DNA from: Stentor coeruleus
Lineage: Eukaryota > Ciliophora > Heterotrichea > Heterotrichida > Stentoridae
Reading direction: 5' to 3'
Assembly: GCA_001970955.1 (NCBI GenBank)
Contig: MPUH01000002.1
Location: 62,001-126,000, forward strand
Length of the DNA: 64,000 bases
Numbering within the stretch: position 1 is the first letter of the stretch; every line of letters begins with the position of its first letter. The notes beneath the pieces are model-generated. The model was not told where the DNA came from, did no database searches, and saw nothing but the letters and a program-made list of their open reading frames with translations. Position numbers and translations under genes: made by a program. Of this stretch, positions 38,994 through 50,169 are shown one piece after another.

Positions 38994-39586
38994 ATTTTGA
39001 TTTAGAAAGTAAATAAGATTTTATGATAAAGAGATGATAGGATTTTTGAAGAATTTTGAGTTAGTTTGGGTATTTTGGTAATGGTGATTTATGAATTTTT
39101 TTTGATATTAAATGTATGAAATATGCTTTAAGTTATGGTTTAGAGGTGTTATGGGTATTTTATTAATGATTTGGGGTTTTTGTTATTGGAAAAGGTGATA
39201 TATTATATATTATAATTTATAATGTAATTAGATTATATATATAGCTTTTTTTTATTCCAAATAGGATACACAGTAGTTTTTTATCCAGATAACTATTATA
39301 TGTATTATAATAATTATTTTGTTTTGGTATCAAAAAACAATATATCCCCAAAACAAAATATTATTCAACAAATCTCATCATAACATCCTATTAACAGGTA
39401 AAATATATAAAAAACTTTAGCATCAATTTTTTATCTAATTGATATCATTATTCCAAAATCATTCCTAATAATCATAACCTTAACATTCCCTTCTCAAAAA
39501 TATAAAATTATCTTACCTAATTACACCAACCTAACTTTTATCACCTAAAAACGTTTTTTCTATAAGCCAATATTTCTTTCTAATAA
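38994..39586. other. Intergenic, nothing recognised
   Basis: 593 bp between tandem plus-strand genes. G/T-rich to about 39200, then A/C-rich from about 39320. No coding frame was seen. Confidence 0.5.
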
Positions 39587-40099
39587 ATGAAAAAATCTAA
39601 GTTCAACACAAGCGAGAGCAAAGATATCGAAACTGATTTTCTCTATGAAATCCCAACTAATCAAACTCCTGAAGACCTCATGCGTATTGATAATTCTTTT
39701 GAATCTCTAAAATCAGAAATTCAACGATTACAAAGTGTCCTTATAGTCCAAAATTCTCAAATCATTAAAATTGAGAAAGAAATAGTTGACTCTAAACAGG
39801 AAAACAACTTGATAAAAAATGAAATCAATAAAGTCAAATTAAACTGCAAAAACTTATCAAAAGCTTCTAATCCTTGTAACTTAGACAATGAACTCAACCG
39901 TAAAGGGAAATTTATTAAAGATTGCCTTTCATGTAGTGGGATTAAAGCTAATAAAAGTAAAAATTCTTCTAGTACTACTGTAGATTATCAAGACAGAATA
40001 GATAAACTTTATAAAATATTAGAGAAGAATAATGAAGAGTATGGGTTGCTAGAAAAAAGATTAGAGGTTGCAGAAGCGCTTTTGGGGTTGAGAGATTAA
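39587..40099 (+). CDS. Small coiled-coil protein
   Basis: 170 residues. Coiled-coil segments lie at about 35-90 (FESLKSEIQRLQSVLIVQNS, IVDSKQENNLIKNEINKV) and 135-168 (RIDKLYKILEKNNEEYGLLE), separated by a Cys-containing Ser/Lys-rich linker (KDCLSCSGIKANKSKNSS). No family recognised; a structural or adaptor role is possible. Confidence 0.7.
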   Translation: MKKSKFNTSESKDIETDFLYEIPTNQTPEDLMRIDNSFESLKSEIQRLQSVLIVQNSQIIKIEKEIVDSKQENNLIKNEINKVKLNCKNLSKASNPCNLDNELNRKGKFIKDCLSCSGIKANKSKNSSSTTVDYQDRIDKLYKILEKNNEEYGLLEKRLEVAEALLGLRD

Positions 40100-40443
40100 G
40101 ATAATTTAATATAAAGTTAAATAAATTTAGTTAGAGTGGGTTAGTTTGGATTTTTAAGAAAATGTTGTAGCATTTTATAGAAATTTCAACAGAAATGATA
40201 TAAGTTGAAAGATGATTAGATTTTTTTTAGTTTGGATTATAATTAGACTTTGTTGAGGTGGATGAAAATAATTTTAGGATTTAAGGATTAGTAGTCAATT
40301 TTGGTTTTGATGATAAAATGTATTGAGGTTTCAAGATAATTACTGAAGGTGCAAAGCATTAAAATCAAGTTTCGCAAATTATTATTTCATCTTAAATATA
40401 CTATAAGCATTTTTAAAGTAAAAACTTTCGCATAGAATATAGA
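40100..40443. other. Convergent intergenic region, nothing recognised
   Basis: 344 bp between two convergent genes, G/T-rich at the left. No coding frame or RNA recognised. Confidence 0.5.
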
Positions 40444-42585
40444 TTAACTAGAAGGAAATAAAGGATTAAACAAGTTAGGAATGTCGCACACAGATTTATG
40501 CCTAATCGGTGCACCAAAAGTTACAACATCATTTTCACAATCATCTTCCCATTCCACATTACTACTAACAACTCCGAGCAAATGTGTATCTGCAATACTA
40601 TGTCTTTTTTTCAAAAACTGATTAGTGTATTGTTTTTCAATTGGTAACAAAGAGTTTCTTCCTGAGGAATTATAATCTTTTTCATCTGCTTCATCCTCAT
40701 CAGAATTATCATCATCTTCAAAATTATTCACAGAAATATTCACACGATAATTCATAAACCCATCTTCTCTAAGATATGAGCGGGCTTTAGATTTGAGACC
40801 TTTTGACTTGTTGAACATTTCTGCAGGGTCAAATTTGTGACCTTTAATATTTTCAAAAGAAAACTTTTCTACAAGTACTTTTGATGTTTGCATTTCTAAT
40901 AATTGTTTTTTGATTTTTTTATTATGACTATATCTTCTATTATCAGATTTTTTAATAAACTCTTTTTTATCAATAAGTATAACAAATTGTTTACAATCTT
41001 TAGCTATATGACCTATTGTGTTACAAAGATAACATTTTATTCCTAATAATGATAAGTTCGTTTCTGCTTGTATTGTAAAAATCCTATGGTATTCATTATC
41101 TTTTGGCCTTTTAGTCAAAATTTTTTCAAGTTCGTATCTTGATATTGATAACAGTTCAGAAAAAATCAAACTTCGAGCTGAGCAAGAACGAAGTCGTCGA
41201 AGGAAAAATGAAATTTCCCCAAAATATCTACCCTTATTAAGTTCTTTAAATGCTGTTTGAGTTTGTTGATGATAGATCTCAACTCTTCCTTTCAAAAGGA
41301 AAAAAATCGAATTTGAGACATCATTTTCTTTAATTATAATATCCCCAGGAGCAAAAACAGCATGTTTCAAGCTTCGAATTAAAATACGCAAAAAATCATA
41401 TGAATAATATTTAAAAAATGGGCATCTGTTCAGGACATTCCCTCTAGTTACAACAAATATTTCTTCTCTTAATGGGCCAGAAAGTTCATTTAATATATCA
41501 TCTTCATTCATATTGCTTTTTTTAGAATTTTCTTTTAGATATTTCAAATAACTGACAATTTTCACTCTAGTTCTCCTACCAACTGAGTATTTTTGCATAT
41601 ATTTTTTGATTTTAGATAAAACGTCTTTGTAAAAATTGTCTTGTGCAGCATATTTTAACATAATATCCTTGCTGTTTGTTAGAATAAACGCAAAATGCCA
41701 ACAGGAAAAACACATAATCCCAATAGTAAGTATCTTCTGATTAATACTAAAAGGTAAAATATCCCCATATCCTGTAGATGTCATAGTAAATACTGTCATA
41801 TAAAAATATCTTAAATATGGATCTCGTCCAGTATCATAAATAACATACCACATCATTCCTGTGTTTTCTATATCTTTAAGTAAAAACATGCACATTAAAC
41901 ATGTTATCCAATGTATAATCATTAAAGCCGATATTAAAAATTTCATTAAATGGAAAATTGTATATGTTAGTTCATTTGTAAAATTATATTGCAATGTGTT
42001 TATGATTCTCGACATTTTGCAAAGGTTTAGGAATTTTAAAAACCATAAGTATTTCATCATTTCAGTTTTATCCAAATCGATTTCTCTATGTTTGCTGAAA
42101 TTCATACTTTTTAATAGTAGTTCTAAAGGGAAGCTAGCAATAAGATCAGTGAAAAATGCATCTTTAATATACTTCTTCGCTATGCTTTTCCGATATTTGA
42201 CAAGAATTCCATCGGAAAAGTACCCTGTGTTAAAATTCAAAGCAATTTCGATAATAAAAAAACAGTCACAAGCTAAAAGTATAAGAAAATGCTCATCTAC
42301 TGATATTGATGAATAAGATAAGAGATATGGGATTATAAAAGATTGATATAATATCAAGAGAGTAGATAAACTCTCCCATATTTCACGGAAAAGACTATCA
42401 GGCAAAAAAACTTTTCCCTGGCCAGGTGGCTCTTGAATATAAAAATAGTCACTTCTTCTTCTAATAACAAGTGATGTTTTAGAGATTGAACTTCTTTCTT
42501 TTTCTTTCTTTAGCTGTTCTATTCTGTATAATAGCGACATGTTAGACCATTTTCTGTTATATGAAGATATACTGTCTTGAAGCAT
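40444..42585 (-). CDS. Cyclic-nucleotide-gated-type K+ channel with CCHC zinc knuckle
   Basis: 713 residues. Six membrane spans lie between about residues 70 and 305, with a pore filter TSTGYGDI near 268-275, the K+-selective signature of the EAG/KAT/CNG family. S4 (LKFLNLCKMSRIINTL) has few positive charges, so strong voltage sensing is doubtful. A C-linker leads to a cyclic-nucleotide-binding domain at about 395-500 (FAPGDIIIKEN, GRYFGEISFF). Unusually, a CCHC zinc knuckle (CYLCNTIGHIAKDC) follows at about 517-530, then a charged, acidic tail. Zinc knuckles bind single-stranded nucleic acid or protein. Plasma or ciliary membrane location is inferred. Confidence 0.88.
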   Translation of the reverse strand: MLQDSISSYNRKWSNMSLLYRIEQLKKEKERSSISKTSLVIRRRSDYFYIQEPPGQGKVFLPDSLFREIWESLSTLLILYQSFIIPYLLSYSSISVDEHFLILLACDCFFIIEIALNFNTGYFSDGILVKYRKSIAKKYIKDAFFTDLIASFPLELLLKSMNFSKHREIDLDKTEMMKYLWFLKFLNLCKMSRIINTLQYNFTNELTYTIFHLMKFLISALMIIHWITCLMCMFLLKDIENTGMMWYVIYDTGRDPYLRYFYMTVFTMTSTGYGDILPFSINQKILTIGIMCFSCWHFAFILTNSKDIMLKYAAQDNFYKDVLSKIKKYMQKYSVGRRTRVKIVSYLKYLKENSKKSNMNEDDILNELSGPLREEIFVVTRGNVLNRCPFFKYYSYDFLRILIRSLKHAVFAPGDIIIKENDVSNSIFFLLKGRVEIYHQQTQTAFKELNKGRYFGEISFFLRRLRSCSARSLIFSELLSISRYELEKILTKRPKDNEYHRIFTIQAETNLSLLGIKCYLCNTIGHIAKDCKQFVILIDKKEFIKKSDNRRYSHNKKIKKQLLEMQTSKVLVEKFSFENIKGHKFDPAEMFNKSKGLKSKARSYLREDGFMNYRVNISVNNFEDDDNSDEDEADEKDYNSSGRNSLLPIEKQYTNQFLKKRHSIADTHLLGVVSSNVEWEDDCENDVVTFGAPIRHKSVCDIPNLFNPLFPSS

Positions 42586-42677
42586 TTTTTATAAGATAAT
42601 TATGCTTTGATGAATGTTTTTTTATATAGTTCATTATATTTATTCTATGATTAAAACTAAACTAACGAATCAATTTC

Positions 42678-43328
42678 TTATAATTTTTCTATCTCCAAGC
42701 AAGATCGCATCCATTTCTTCAATTCTAAAAATTCTTTCCAATTATAAGTGTGTCCAAGATTTTTATCAGCACAATAATAACATGTACTTCTGTTCTTAAA
42801 ACCTTCAACAGATATTTCATTAAGATGGAAGGGAATTATTTCATCTTTCGTTCCATGATAAATAAATAAAGGAATATTTTTCCTATCTTTTTTCCAACGT
42901 ATAGGGAATATAAAATAAGAAAGAATAATAATTCCTTTTAAAGGTAAAGTGCATACATTAATCCCTGTATAAAAAGCAGCTCCTCCACCTTGAGAAAATC
43001 CTCCAAGAAATAAACTATTACACAAATCATACTCTTCTTGTAATATTTCATCTATAAGTTTAGCTATTTCATTCAAATGGAAAAGTGCTGTGATTGGAAC
43101 ATCTTCAATACCATTTATCCATGCAGGTTGGATTTGTGAGAAAGGGATACCCATAGATGGTCCATGAGGTGGTTGGATTATTCTTATTTTGGTGTTTTCA
43201 AGAAAAGGAACTGTTTTAAAAATGTTTAAGTCTTTATGTGCTGAGCGTGACCATCCTGGTAGAAACACTAGTGTATGTTTATGGACGCTTGGCTGGATTA
43301 TGATATCATCTTTTCTGAAATCCAACAT
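42678..43328 (-). CDS. Acyl-protein thioesterase / carboxylesterase-like hydrolase
   Basis: 216 residues, the size of APT1/LYPLA1. It is an alpha/beta hydrolase with LVFLPGWSRSAHKDL at the start (family usually HGLGD-), nucleophile Ser in GGFSQGGGAAF, Asp in YHGTKDEIIP and His in NLGHTYNW, so the catalytic triad is complete. The family removes palmitoyl groups from proteins or hydrolyses lysophospholipids. A cytosolic depalmitoylase is plausible, since several proteins in this window have N-terminal cysteines typical of palmitoylation, but no direct link is shown. Confidence 0.82.
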   Translation of the reverse strand: MLDFRKDDIIIQPSVHKHTLVFLPGWSRSAHKDLNIFKTVPFLENTKIRIIQPPHGPSMGIPFSQIQPAWINGIEDVPITALFHLNEIAKLIDEILQEEYDLCNSLFLGGFSQGGGAAFYTGINVCTLPLKGIIILSYFIFPIRWKKDRKNIPLFIYHGTKDEIIPFHLNEISVEGFKNRSTCYYCADKNLGHTYNWKEFLELKKWMRSCLEIEKL

Positions 43329-43450
43329 TTATTGGATTATTAGATTATTAGGATTAGGGTTAGGGATTTTTTCAGTTTTTATTGTAATAAATATACACAT
43401 AATTCTAAGTAAGAATATATGTTCAAAAAAAAAAAACTTAAAATAATTTT

Positions 43451-43926
43451 CTAAATAAATCTTTTATTCTTATTAAAAAGTATTCTCAATACTGGATGCA
43501 TAACTTTAACATGAATATCAGCAAGAGCGGGTTCTTTCCATATTTGTCCACAAATATAACAAACAAAATTATTTAATCCATATTTTTCAAAAAGTCTATG
43601 AGGCACATTGCTTAAATGTTCAGTAAGTCTGTGAATAGCTAAAGATTTCTGTGCCATAAAATATTTCTTACATAAATTGCAATACGGATGACTTGATACA
43701 TGCTTTTCCATGCTTATACATAATGGAACTATTAGGTCGCATACTTTGCATTTTTCTTTCCAATTAAGTGAGAAGGAATTAGCGTGCATCTTTAGTCTTT
43801 CCTGGTTGCCAAAATNTTGCATTTTTCTTTCCAATTAAGTGAGAAGGAATTAGCGTGCATCTTTAGTCTTTCCTGGTTGCCAAAATTTTTTTTGCAGAAT
43901 TTGCATTCATACAGCCTATTATTCAT
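43451..43926 (-). CDS. C2H2 zinc-finger protein, interrupted by assembly junction 5
   Basis: The true start is ATG at 43926. Leaving out one 70-bp copy plus the N (71 nt) gives a continuous 134-residue protein. It has a first half-finger (YECKFCKKNFGNQERLKMH, second His missing), then three complete fingers: CKVC...HVSSH, CNLC...HRLTEH and CYIC...HVKVMH, all C-x2-C-x12-H-x3/4-H. The fingers are spaced irregularly without TGEKP linkers, so sequence-specific DNA binding is not certain; RNA or protein binding is possible. The product has no other domain. Confidence 0.82.
43746..43886. repeat. 70-bp duplication around a single N inside a gene (assembly junction 5)
   Basis: Copies 43746-43815 and 43817-43886 are identical and flank the N at 43816. 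Removing one copy and the N restores the zinc-finger reading frame, which is strong evidence that these junction duplications are artefacts. Confidence 0.93.
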
Positions 43927-44187
43927 TATTTGGGGGGTTTATGCCTAAGTATTAATAATATCTAATATACCAATATTCTATTCCTCAAGCCCTCATATCA
44001 AATCACCTACTCTCTAATCCTACCTTACAAAACTCAAAACTCAAAATCCAAAACATCTGCTAAATTTTCTTAACTATTTTGAAATAAATTTTATATCTCA
44101 TATTTTCCTAATCAAAACATTTTCTCTTTTCTCAAACTTACAACCTCTCCACCCTATCTTCAACTTCAAAAAAAAATAAAAATAAAA

Positions 44188-44832
44188 ATGACGACAAAAG
44201 ATGAAGACTACGACTTTCTCTATAAAATAGTTATAATCGGTGAAGCTGGTGTAGGGAAAACTCATCTTTTATCAAAATACATAAAAGGTACTCTACCAAA
44301 AACCCCAACTTCAACTATTGGAGTTGAATTCGCCACAAGAACAGTCCCGCTTCGTTCAGGTGGAACAGTTAAAGCACAAATTTGGGATACTGCTGGACAA
44401 GAACGATATCGAGCAATAACATGTGCCCATTATCGTCGTTCAATAGGTGCACTTTTAGTTTATGACGTGACAAATGAAAAGTCATTTATCGCATGTAAGC
44501 GTTGGATGGAAGATCTTAGAGATCATGCAGAACCTGATATTGTCATAATGCTTGTTGGAAATAAAGCTGATTTAGTTGATGTCAATCAGACTAGCAGGAA
44601 AGTTTCTTATGAACAAGGGGCAAAATTTGCTAAAAGTAATGGGCTTTTGTTTCATGAAACTTCGACTTATACTGGTTTGAATGTTAAGGAAGCTTTTGAA
44701 GGACTTCTTCAGATTATATATCAGACTAAGTCTCAAGCTGGGTTTACAAAGACTAGAGACCTTCCTGCGAATAGATTATTACAAGGATTTTCTGGTAAAA
44801 ATCCTGTTGCGAGATGCTGTTCTAACTTTTGA
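44188..44832 (+). CDS. RAB11: Rab11-family GTPase
   Basis: 214 residues. The N-terminus DYDFLYKIVIIGEAGVGKTH, the effector region TSTIGVEFATR, WDTAGQERYRAIT, VGNKADL and HETS are Rab motifs. STIGVEFATR, the GGTVKAQIWDTAGQERYRAIT strand, and LRDHAEPDIVIMLVGNK are typical of Rab11. The C-terminus CCSNF corresponds to the CCxxI/L ending of Rab11 and allows double geranylgeranylation. Rab11 works on recycling endosomes; in ciliates it also acts at the contractile vacuole and cytoproct. All catalytic residues are intact, unlike the two other Rab-like genes in this window. Confidence 0.94.
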   Translation: MTTKDEDYDFLYKIVIIGEAGVGKTHLLSKYIKGTLPKTPTSTIGVEFATRTVPLRSGGTVKAQIWDTAGQERYRAITCAHYRRSIGALLVYDVTNEKSFIACKRWMEDLRDHAEPDIVIMLVGNKADLVDVNQTSRKVSYEQGAKFAKSNGLLFHETSTYTGLNVKEAFEGLLQIIYQTKSQAGFTKTRDLPANRLLQGFSGKNPVARCCSNF

Positions 44833-45278
44833 ATGTTTAATCTTTACTTTTAATATTATTATGATAGAATAAGGATTATGGATTGAAGAAGGATGGGAAG
44901 ATTTTTTTTTTGGTTGATGGAGGATTTTTATGAAGGCGGGTGGAATTTGAAAATATGTGCGTGTAGAAATAATAGATCGATAATTTTTAGGTTTTGGGTA
45001 GAAGACAATGGGATTAAGAATGAAATTTATGATTTAGGTTGAGATGATTGTAGTGGGTTTTAGGTCGAAGATGATTTTTTTGAATAAGAAAGTTAAGAAA
45101 TTATGAGTTTAGATTTAGAAGCGTATAATGCTATTGAAAGTGGATATTTTAATATCAAGACTAGCATCTCATGACGATATTAGTTTTTATCCTTACATCA
45201 TTTCTCTAATATTTTCAAAGTCATTTTATATTAAAAAGATTATGAATAATGATTTGTGGAGGATATTTTTCATACAAA
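44833..45278. other. Convergent intergenic region, nothing recognised
   Basis: 446 bp between convergent genes. Strongly G-rich up to about 45150 (3' flank of Rab11). No coding or RNA feature seen. Confidence 0.5.
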
Positions 45279-45920
45279 CTAAGTTTTTACTTGTCTGCGG
45301 ATTGTGAAATTTTTTATAATCCCTTTAATTTTCAACACCGTAGAAGGTGACTGATACTTCAAGTTGTTATTAGCTTTAGTTTGAGGTATGAGTTCTTTTT
45401 TCATGAATTTTATATTATTCTTTACACGTTTAATCAATAAACACTCATTTCCCCCATCCCCTATTAAAGAAGTCTGACATCGATTATGATACTTACCAAG
45501 CTTAAGCCTTCTAACCTCACAATTGCGAACATTATGAAACTCTTCAAAGTCAACAATCGCTTTAAAATATCCATTTCTGCATTCTTGAAACGAGTTATTT
45601 TTCATATACTTATTCCTAATATCAGGAATCGAGTCATCTTTCAACCCATTTTCACAAGTTCTCTTAACATAAACCTGTCTGTTTTTCTGGACTTTTTTCA
45701 TTTCACTTTTAACATAAAAAGCATAAGGTCCAAAACTTTCTTCAGGAACCTTATCATAATCATCATTACTTTCATTAGTAGGCGATGCTGAATACATATT
45801 CATAGTATTTTTAAATCTTGGAGTCCTTGCTACTGGTTTAAAAACTCTTGGAACAATAACTTGATCTTCAAAAGTCATATCAAAATCTGTACTTCCTGAA
45901 AAATCCATATATAAATCCAT
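45279..45920 (-). CDS. Unrecognised basic protein
   Basis: 213 residues from ATG at 45920; the longer frame begins with TTG inside a short DNA repeat that codes MDLY twice, and a third ATG at 45908 is also possible. The protein is Lys/Arg/Asn-rich with six or more Cys spread singly (VKRTCENG, SFQECRNGYF, NVRNCEVRRLKLG, HNRCQTSL, GNECLLIKR). No domain recognised. Its start lies only 46 bp from the stop of LRRC9 on the same strand. Confidence 0.62.
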   Translation of the reverse strand: MDLYMDFSGSTDFDMTFEDQVIVPRVFKPVARTPRFKNTMNMYSASPTNESNDDYDKVPEESFGPYAFYVKSEMKKVQKNRQVYVKRTCENGLKDDSIPDIRNKYMKNNSFQECRNGYFKAIVDFEEFHNVRNCEVRRLKLGKYHNRCQTSLIGDGGNECLLIKRVKNNIKFMKKELIPQTKANNNLKYQSPSTVLKIKGIIKNFTIRRQVKT

Positions 45921-45966
45921 ATATAAATCCAATATATTAAAAAATGATTATAGAATTACCTGCAAA

Positions 45967-48900
45967 CTATTTTCTAGGTTTAAGGTTTTTCCCTTTTAGA
46001 TGTGATGTTAGAGCAGTTACACCTATTACCCCTTGTAAAGCTGTACCTGATGATGGTCTTTTAGAAGGTCCATCAATAGCTTTAGTAAAAACTGCATCAA
46101 AATTTACTGATGTCAATTTCACTGGAACCTTCTGAGTTTGTTGAGGAACCAAATGGACTAAAGGTGGAGGTTTTGATTCTTGAGCCAACTCAACCCTTTC
46201 TCGTTCTTCATTTGTTATCTCCTGAGCATCTAAAAACATCAATTGAGGTAATCTTTTTATAACATTCAACCTATAAGGTACTTTTCTCACTATAGGATTA
46301 TTAGATAATAATAATTCCATTAGATTCGGAAGCTCTCTAAGCCTTTCGATTTCTACAAAATCTTGTATACGATTCGACACAATTTGTAAGCATTGAAGCT
46401 TTATAAGTTTGTTAAGATTTACTAAGCTTCTTATACGGTTATCATCAAGACGAAGAAAACGTAAAGCTAATGGTGTGGGAAAAGATGTATAGTCGATTTG
46501 TTTGATTGAATTGCTACTTAAGTCTAATTCTTTAAGTCCAATAAAACTATCAAGTCCTTCGATTTTATAGATTTGGTTATGTGCAAGGATAAGGATTTTT
46601 AAAGATCCTAAGGAACATGATGCGAGACCAGCTATAGTTTGTATGCTGTTAAAAGTTAAATCTAAAGTTTCAAGGCTTGGAAGAGCTTCAAGACCTTTAC
46701 CATCACCTGCATAAAGTGTGTCAATACGATTCCTAGATAGTTGAAGTTTTATTAGTCTAGGCATTGGGCCAAAACATTTAAGTGTTTGAAGGTAATTACC
46801 TGATAAATTTAGATCTTGGACTAATGGGAAAGTATCACCATTAAACATATTATCAAAACTTCGAAGCTTTGTATTAGAAAGGTCGAGGATTTTTATTTCT
46901 GAAGGACTCATGCCACCTAATTTGCTTTCAAGAAGATCTTTAGTTAGCCGTCCTCCAAATGTTTCTTTTGCAAAAGCTTGTTCAGTCTGTTCAATACCTA
47001 AACCATCTAGAACTTTGAGTTTTTTAAGATGAAATATTATATGGAGCCTAAAATCAGGTTCTTTAGTTAGAGTGTTCCCTGAAATGTCTAGGATTATAAG
47101 TTTGGATAAATCTTTTAATAAAGCAATTTCTTTAAGATTATCAAGTTTATTGTTTCCAATATAAAGTTCCATAATACTCCCTAAAGCTTCTACTCCTAAT
47201 AAAGACTGTATCAAATTATCTTCAAGGGATAATTGAGTTAAGCATTCCAAGTTTTTCAAACCTTCAATTTTTTTAATAAAATTCCTCCCAAGATCGAGTT
47301 TCTTCAATAAAACCAAAGTGTCCAAGTTCTGTATTTTAGTCAAAAGATTATCTTCCAAACTGAGTTCTTCAAGGTTTTTACAACGATTCACAGCAGTGAT
47401 TTCAGTAATTACATTACCAATAAAACTAGCTTTTCTCAAATTAGGAAGAATTTCTATCCCATTAAGTGATGCTAGTTTCTGATAATTCAATTGCAAAACT
47501 TCAACTGTTGACATCCAATCGTTTCTGATTTTATGCAAGGAATTATTCGGCATATAAAATTCTCCAGCACTAAGCAAGCCACTTGAATCTGATATAATAG
47601 CATAGCTTTTTGCCATTTCTATAGATATCCCAGGATGACATTGACAATACCCTTCTTTCTCATTATTTTGTATTTTTCCTTTATCAAGTTCTATCAAATT
47701 TGGTAATAATAAAATCAATAATTGTCTATACCTCGAATGTGAAGCTAAAGGGTTTCCTATTAAAGTCAAACTTTCCATAGCTTTATTCCATTTCAAATGT
47801 GTAACTTCAATAACACTATTAACTTGATTATGGGATAAGTCAACAATTGATAAAGTCCCTATTTCAGCAAAGCATTGCAAGTTTGAGATTCTATTATGAC
47901 TCAAATACAAATGTGTTAAACAAGGAAAAGCTTTAAGATCTTCAAGGTTTTCTATATTATTAAAACTCAAATTCAGTTTTTGTATATTGTAAACCATTCT
48001 AAGGCGTTTTATACTGGTTATGCTGTTTAATGATAAATTTAAACATATGATTTTTGAAAAGTCTTTACAACGGGAAATTTTTTCTATACAGGAATCATTA
48101 AGTTCTTGGATTTTAGATCTTAAAGGTATTGAAGGAGATATTTCTGTATATTGTACCGTACGTCTTATACTACAAATATTAGTAAAAGCTGTAAGGCTTA
48201 AGCTTAAAGCACTAAGTTCAGCTCGTTCAATCTCTCCATTTTCGACTTCAGAAAAACTTAGATCAGTAGCTTCAAAGTCTGTATATTCAAACTCAACAAG
48301 GTATTCTGGGAGAACTAAGCTATTATCGCATATAAACCAAACTTTTTGTTTACTATCATCATCTTTTTGACGCATTTCAGCCCAACGCCCATCACTAGGT
48401 TTAAAAGGTAACTGGGTCCATATTTCATTTACAGACAAATCTCCGGTATATGTGATAATTTTCCCTGAGTTATCACCAATAAACACTTTACATATTAATA
48501 AATGACCTGAAGGTAGAAAAATTTTGTTTATGCTTGTATCAACATTTCTTAAACGAGCGATTTCAGCTGTTTGTACTGAATTTACTAAAGGAATACACCC
48601 AGGTAAACCAATTTCTGAATATTCTTCAGGGGTTCTAAACCCGTCTTCAATAACTTTTGATAGGTCTTCATTTATATCCCCAGAATAAAAAAGGTACTCG
48701 AGATTTTTTTTATAATTCGGGTCACTTGTGTCAATTAGATTTTCTAATCTGTCTTCAAAGCGATTTCTTAGATAACGATTGTGGATTCTAGTCACTCTTG
48801 TAACTTTTAATGGGCAAAGATCTTTACCAATATATCGACTTAAGACTAAATCAGCACAACTTGTATACCAATTATCAGTGTTTTTACCTTCTTCAAACCT

Positions 48901-50070
48901 GATATTACCTCCAGTTTCTAATTCTGTTATAAGCCTTGATATATTTTCTTTACAACTAGTTTCGATTTTACTTTTTAATGCATGTTTTGTATGTTCTAAG
49001 GTTTTTAAATGCTTGTATTCTCTAAACATGTAATCTGATAAAACAGTTTTTTTCTTTTCAATTGCATCTAATAAAGTTACTTGGTTTTCTTTATCTAAAG
49101 GGTTTATATCTTCTAAGTTTTCCCCATATTTATAAACATCTCCTATTTTCCCCATTGGATTTTCTCTTTCTTCAATTTCCCTTTCGCTCATAAGAAAATC
49201 CTCTTCTATTGGTTTTAAATAATCAAATACTTGTTTTTCATACCTTTGGACCATTGTTGTCACAGCTTGTTTTATGTTTGAAGCTGTGCGTTTTATGGTT
49301 TTTATTCGCATGTTGTAGTACATTTTCTTCTTCATAAAAGTGGCTTCAGCGTAGTTTTTTGCTTCTTCGGAAATTGTGAAAGTGTCTAGTTGAGTCAGTT
49401 GGGGGATGTGATAAAGCATATAAGTTTGATAATTACACAAGTTACACACTGGGTTTTCTGAGTAGTTTGGGTCATTGAAACATAGCATTCTTAAACTAGA
49501 CAAGGTATTTAAGTTCAAAATTTCTTTAAAACTTCCAATCATATTCCCAGATAAATTCAAATCTTCTAGTTTACGGAGGTTTGCTAAGTAGTTACCAATT
49601 CGGGATATTTTGTTTCTTGCTAAATGCAACTGTTTCAAATTCACCAGTTTAGATAATCCTTGCATACAGTCTATTGAGTTTTCATTTAACCATAAGACTT
49701 CAAGTTGCTCACAAGTATCAAGTCCTTCAATTCTCTCAATTTTATTATCAGATATGAAAATCCTTTTCAAATTATAGCATTGCTCAAAGCCTTCAAGTTT
49801 TTTGATGGAGTTTTGGTTAAGCCAAATTTCTTCAAGGTTTTTTATGTGTTTTAATGGGATGATTTCTGAAATCTCGCAGCAAACTAGCGCCAGACTTCGC
49901 AAATTTTCAAAAGTTGAAATCCAGGCCATTGTTTCTAAGATTTCAAGGGAAACTTCGATTTTTGTTGTTGATTTGTCAAGAACTTCTTCAGTAGTTAGGC
50001 CAGCCCAACGATTCTATGTAAATTTTACCATGTTCAAAATAAGCTCTTCTTCTGATATCTGGCTTTTCAT
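45967..50070 (-). CDS. LRRC9: LRRC9-like leucine-rich repeat protein (two exons)
   Basis: The exons 50070-50029 and 50013-45967 give 1,362 residues. Three blocks of SDS22-type LRRs (LxxLxxLxLxxNxI) lie at about 50-220, 670-830 and 860-1310. Between the first two is a non-LRR region at about 440-620 (NLEYLFYSGDINEDLSKVIE, GFRTPEEY, HLLICKVFIGDNSGKI, LVLPEYLVEFEY) that matches the middle domain of vertebrate LRRC9, which resembles a PARP-type fold. LRRC9 is conserved in ciliated organisms. Overall size and order fit (about 1,450 in animals). The spliced N-terminus is needed for a start upstream of the first LRR. Confidence 0.8.
50014..50028 (-). other. 15-nt intron in LRRC9 gene
   Basis: On the minus strand the sequence is GTAAAATTTACATAG. 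It contains the in-frame TAG that would otherwise separate the ATG at 50070 from the long LRR frame. Removal joins ...EEELILNM to NRWAGLTTEE in frame. Confidence 0.9.
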
Positions 50071-50169
50071 TATATAACCTCAGTAATTCCTTTAAACTTT
50101 TATATACAATATAATACTCAATACCCCAAATTAATTATCCTAACAGAAATTACGCAACTATAATTAACC

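Noticed and set aside
41861-42316. 151-codon plus-strand frame
   Set aside because: Lies wholly antisense to the K+ channel gene, whose protein has clear family motifs; it is a shadow frame.
43345-43375. TTAGGATTAGGGTTAGGG as a telomere-like repeat
   Set aside because: Only two exact units in an internal 5' flank rich in such words; no array, and heterotrich telomeres are different.
45486-45791. 101-codon plus-strand frame
   Set aside because: Antisense to the basic protein gene at 45279-45920, begins without a recognisable start context and has no motif.
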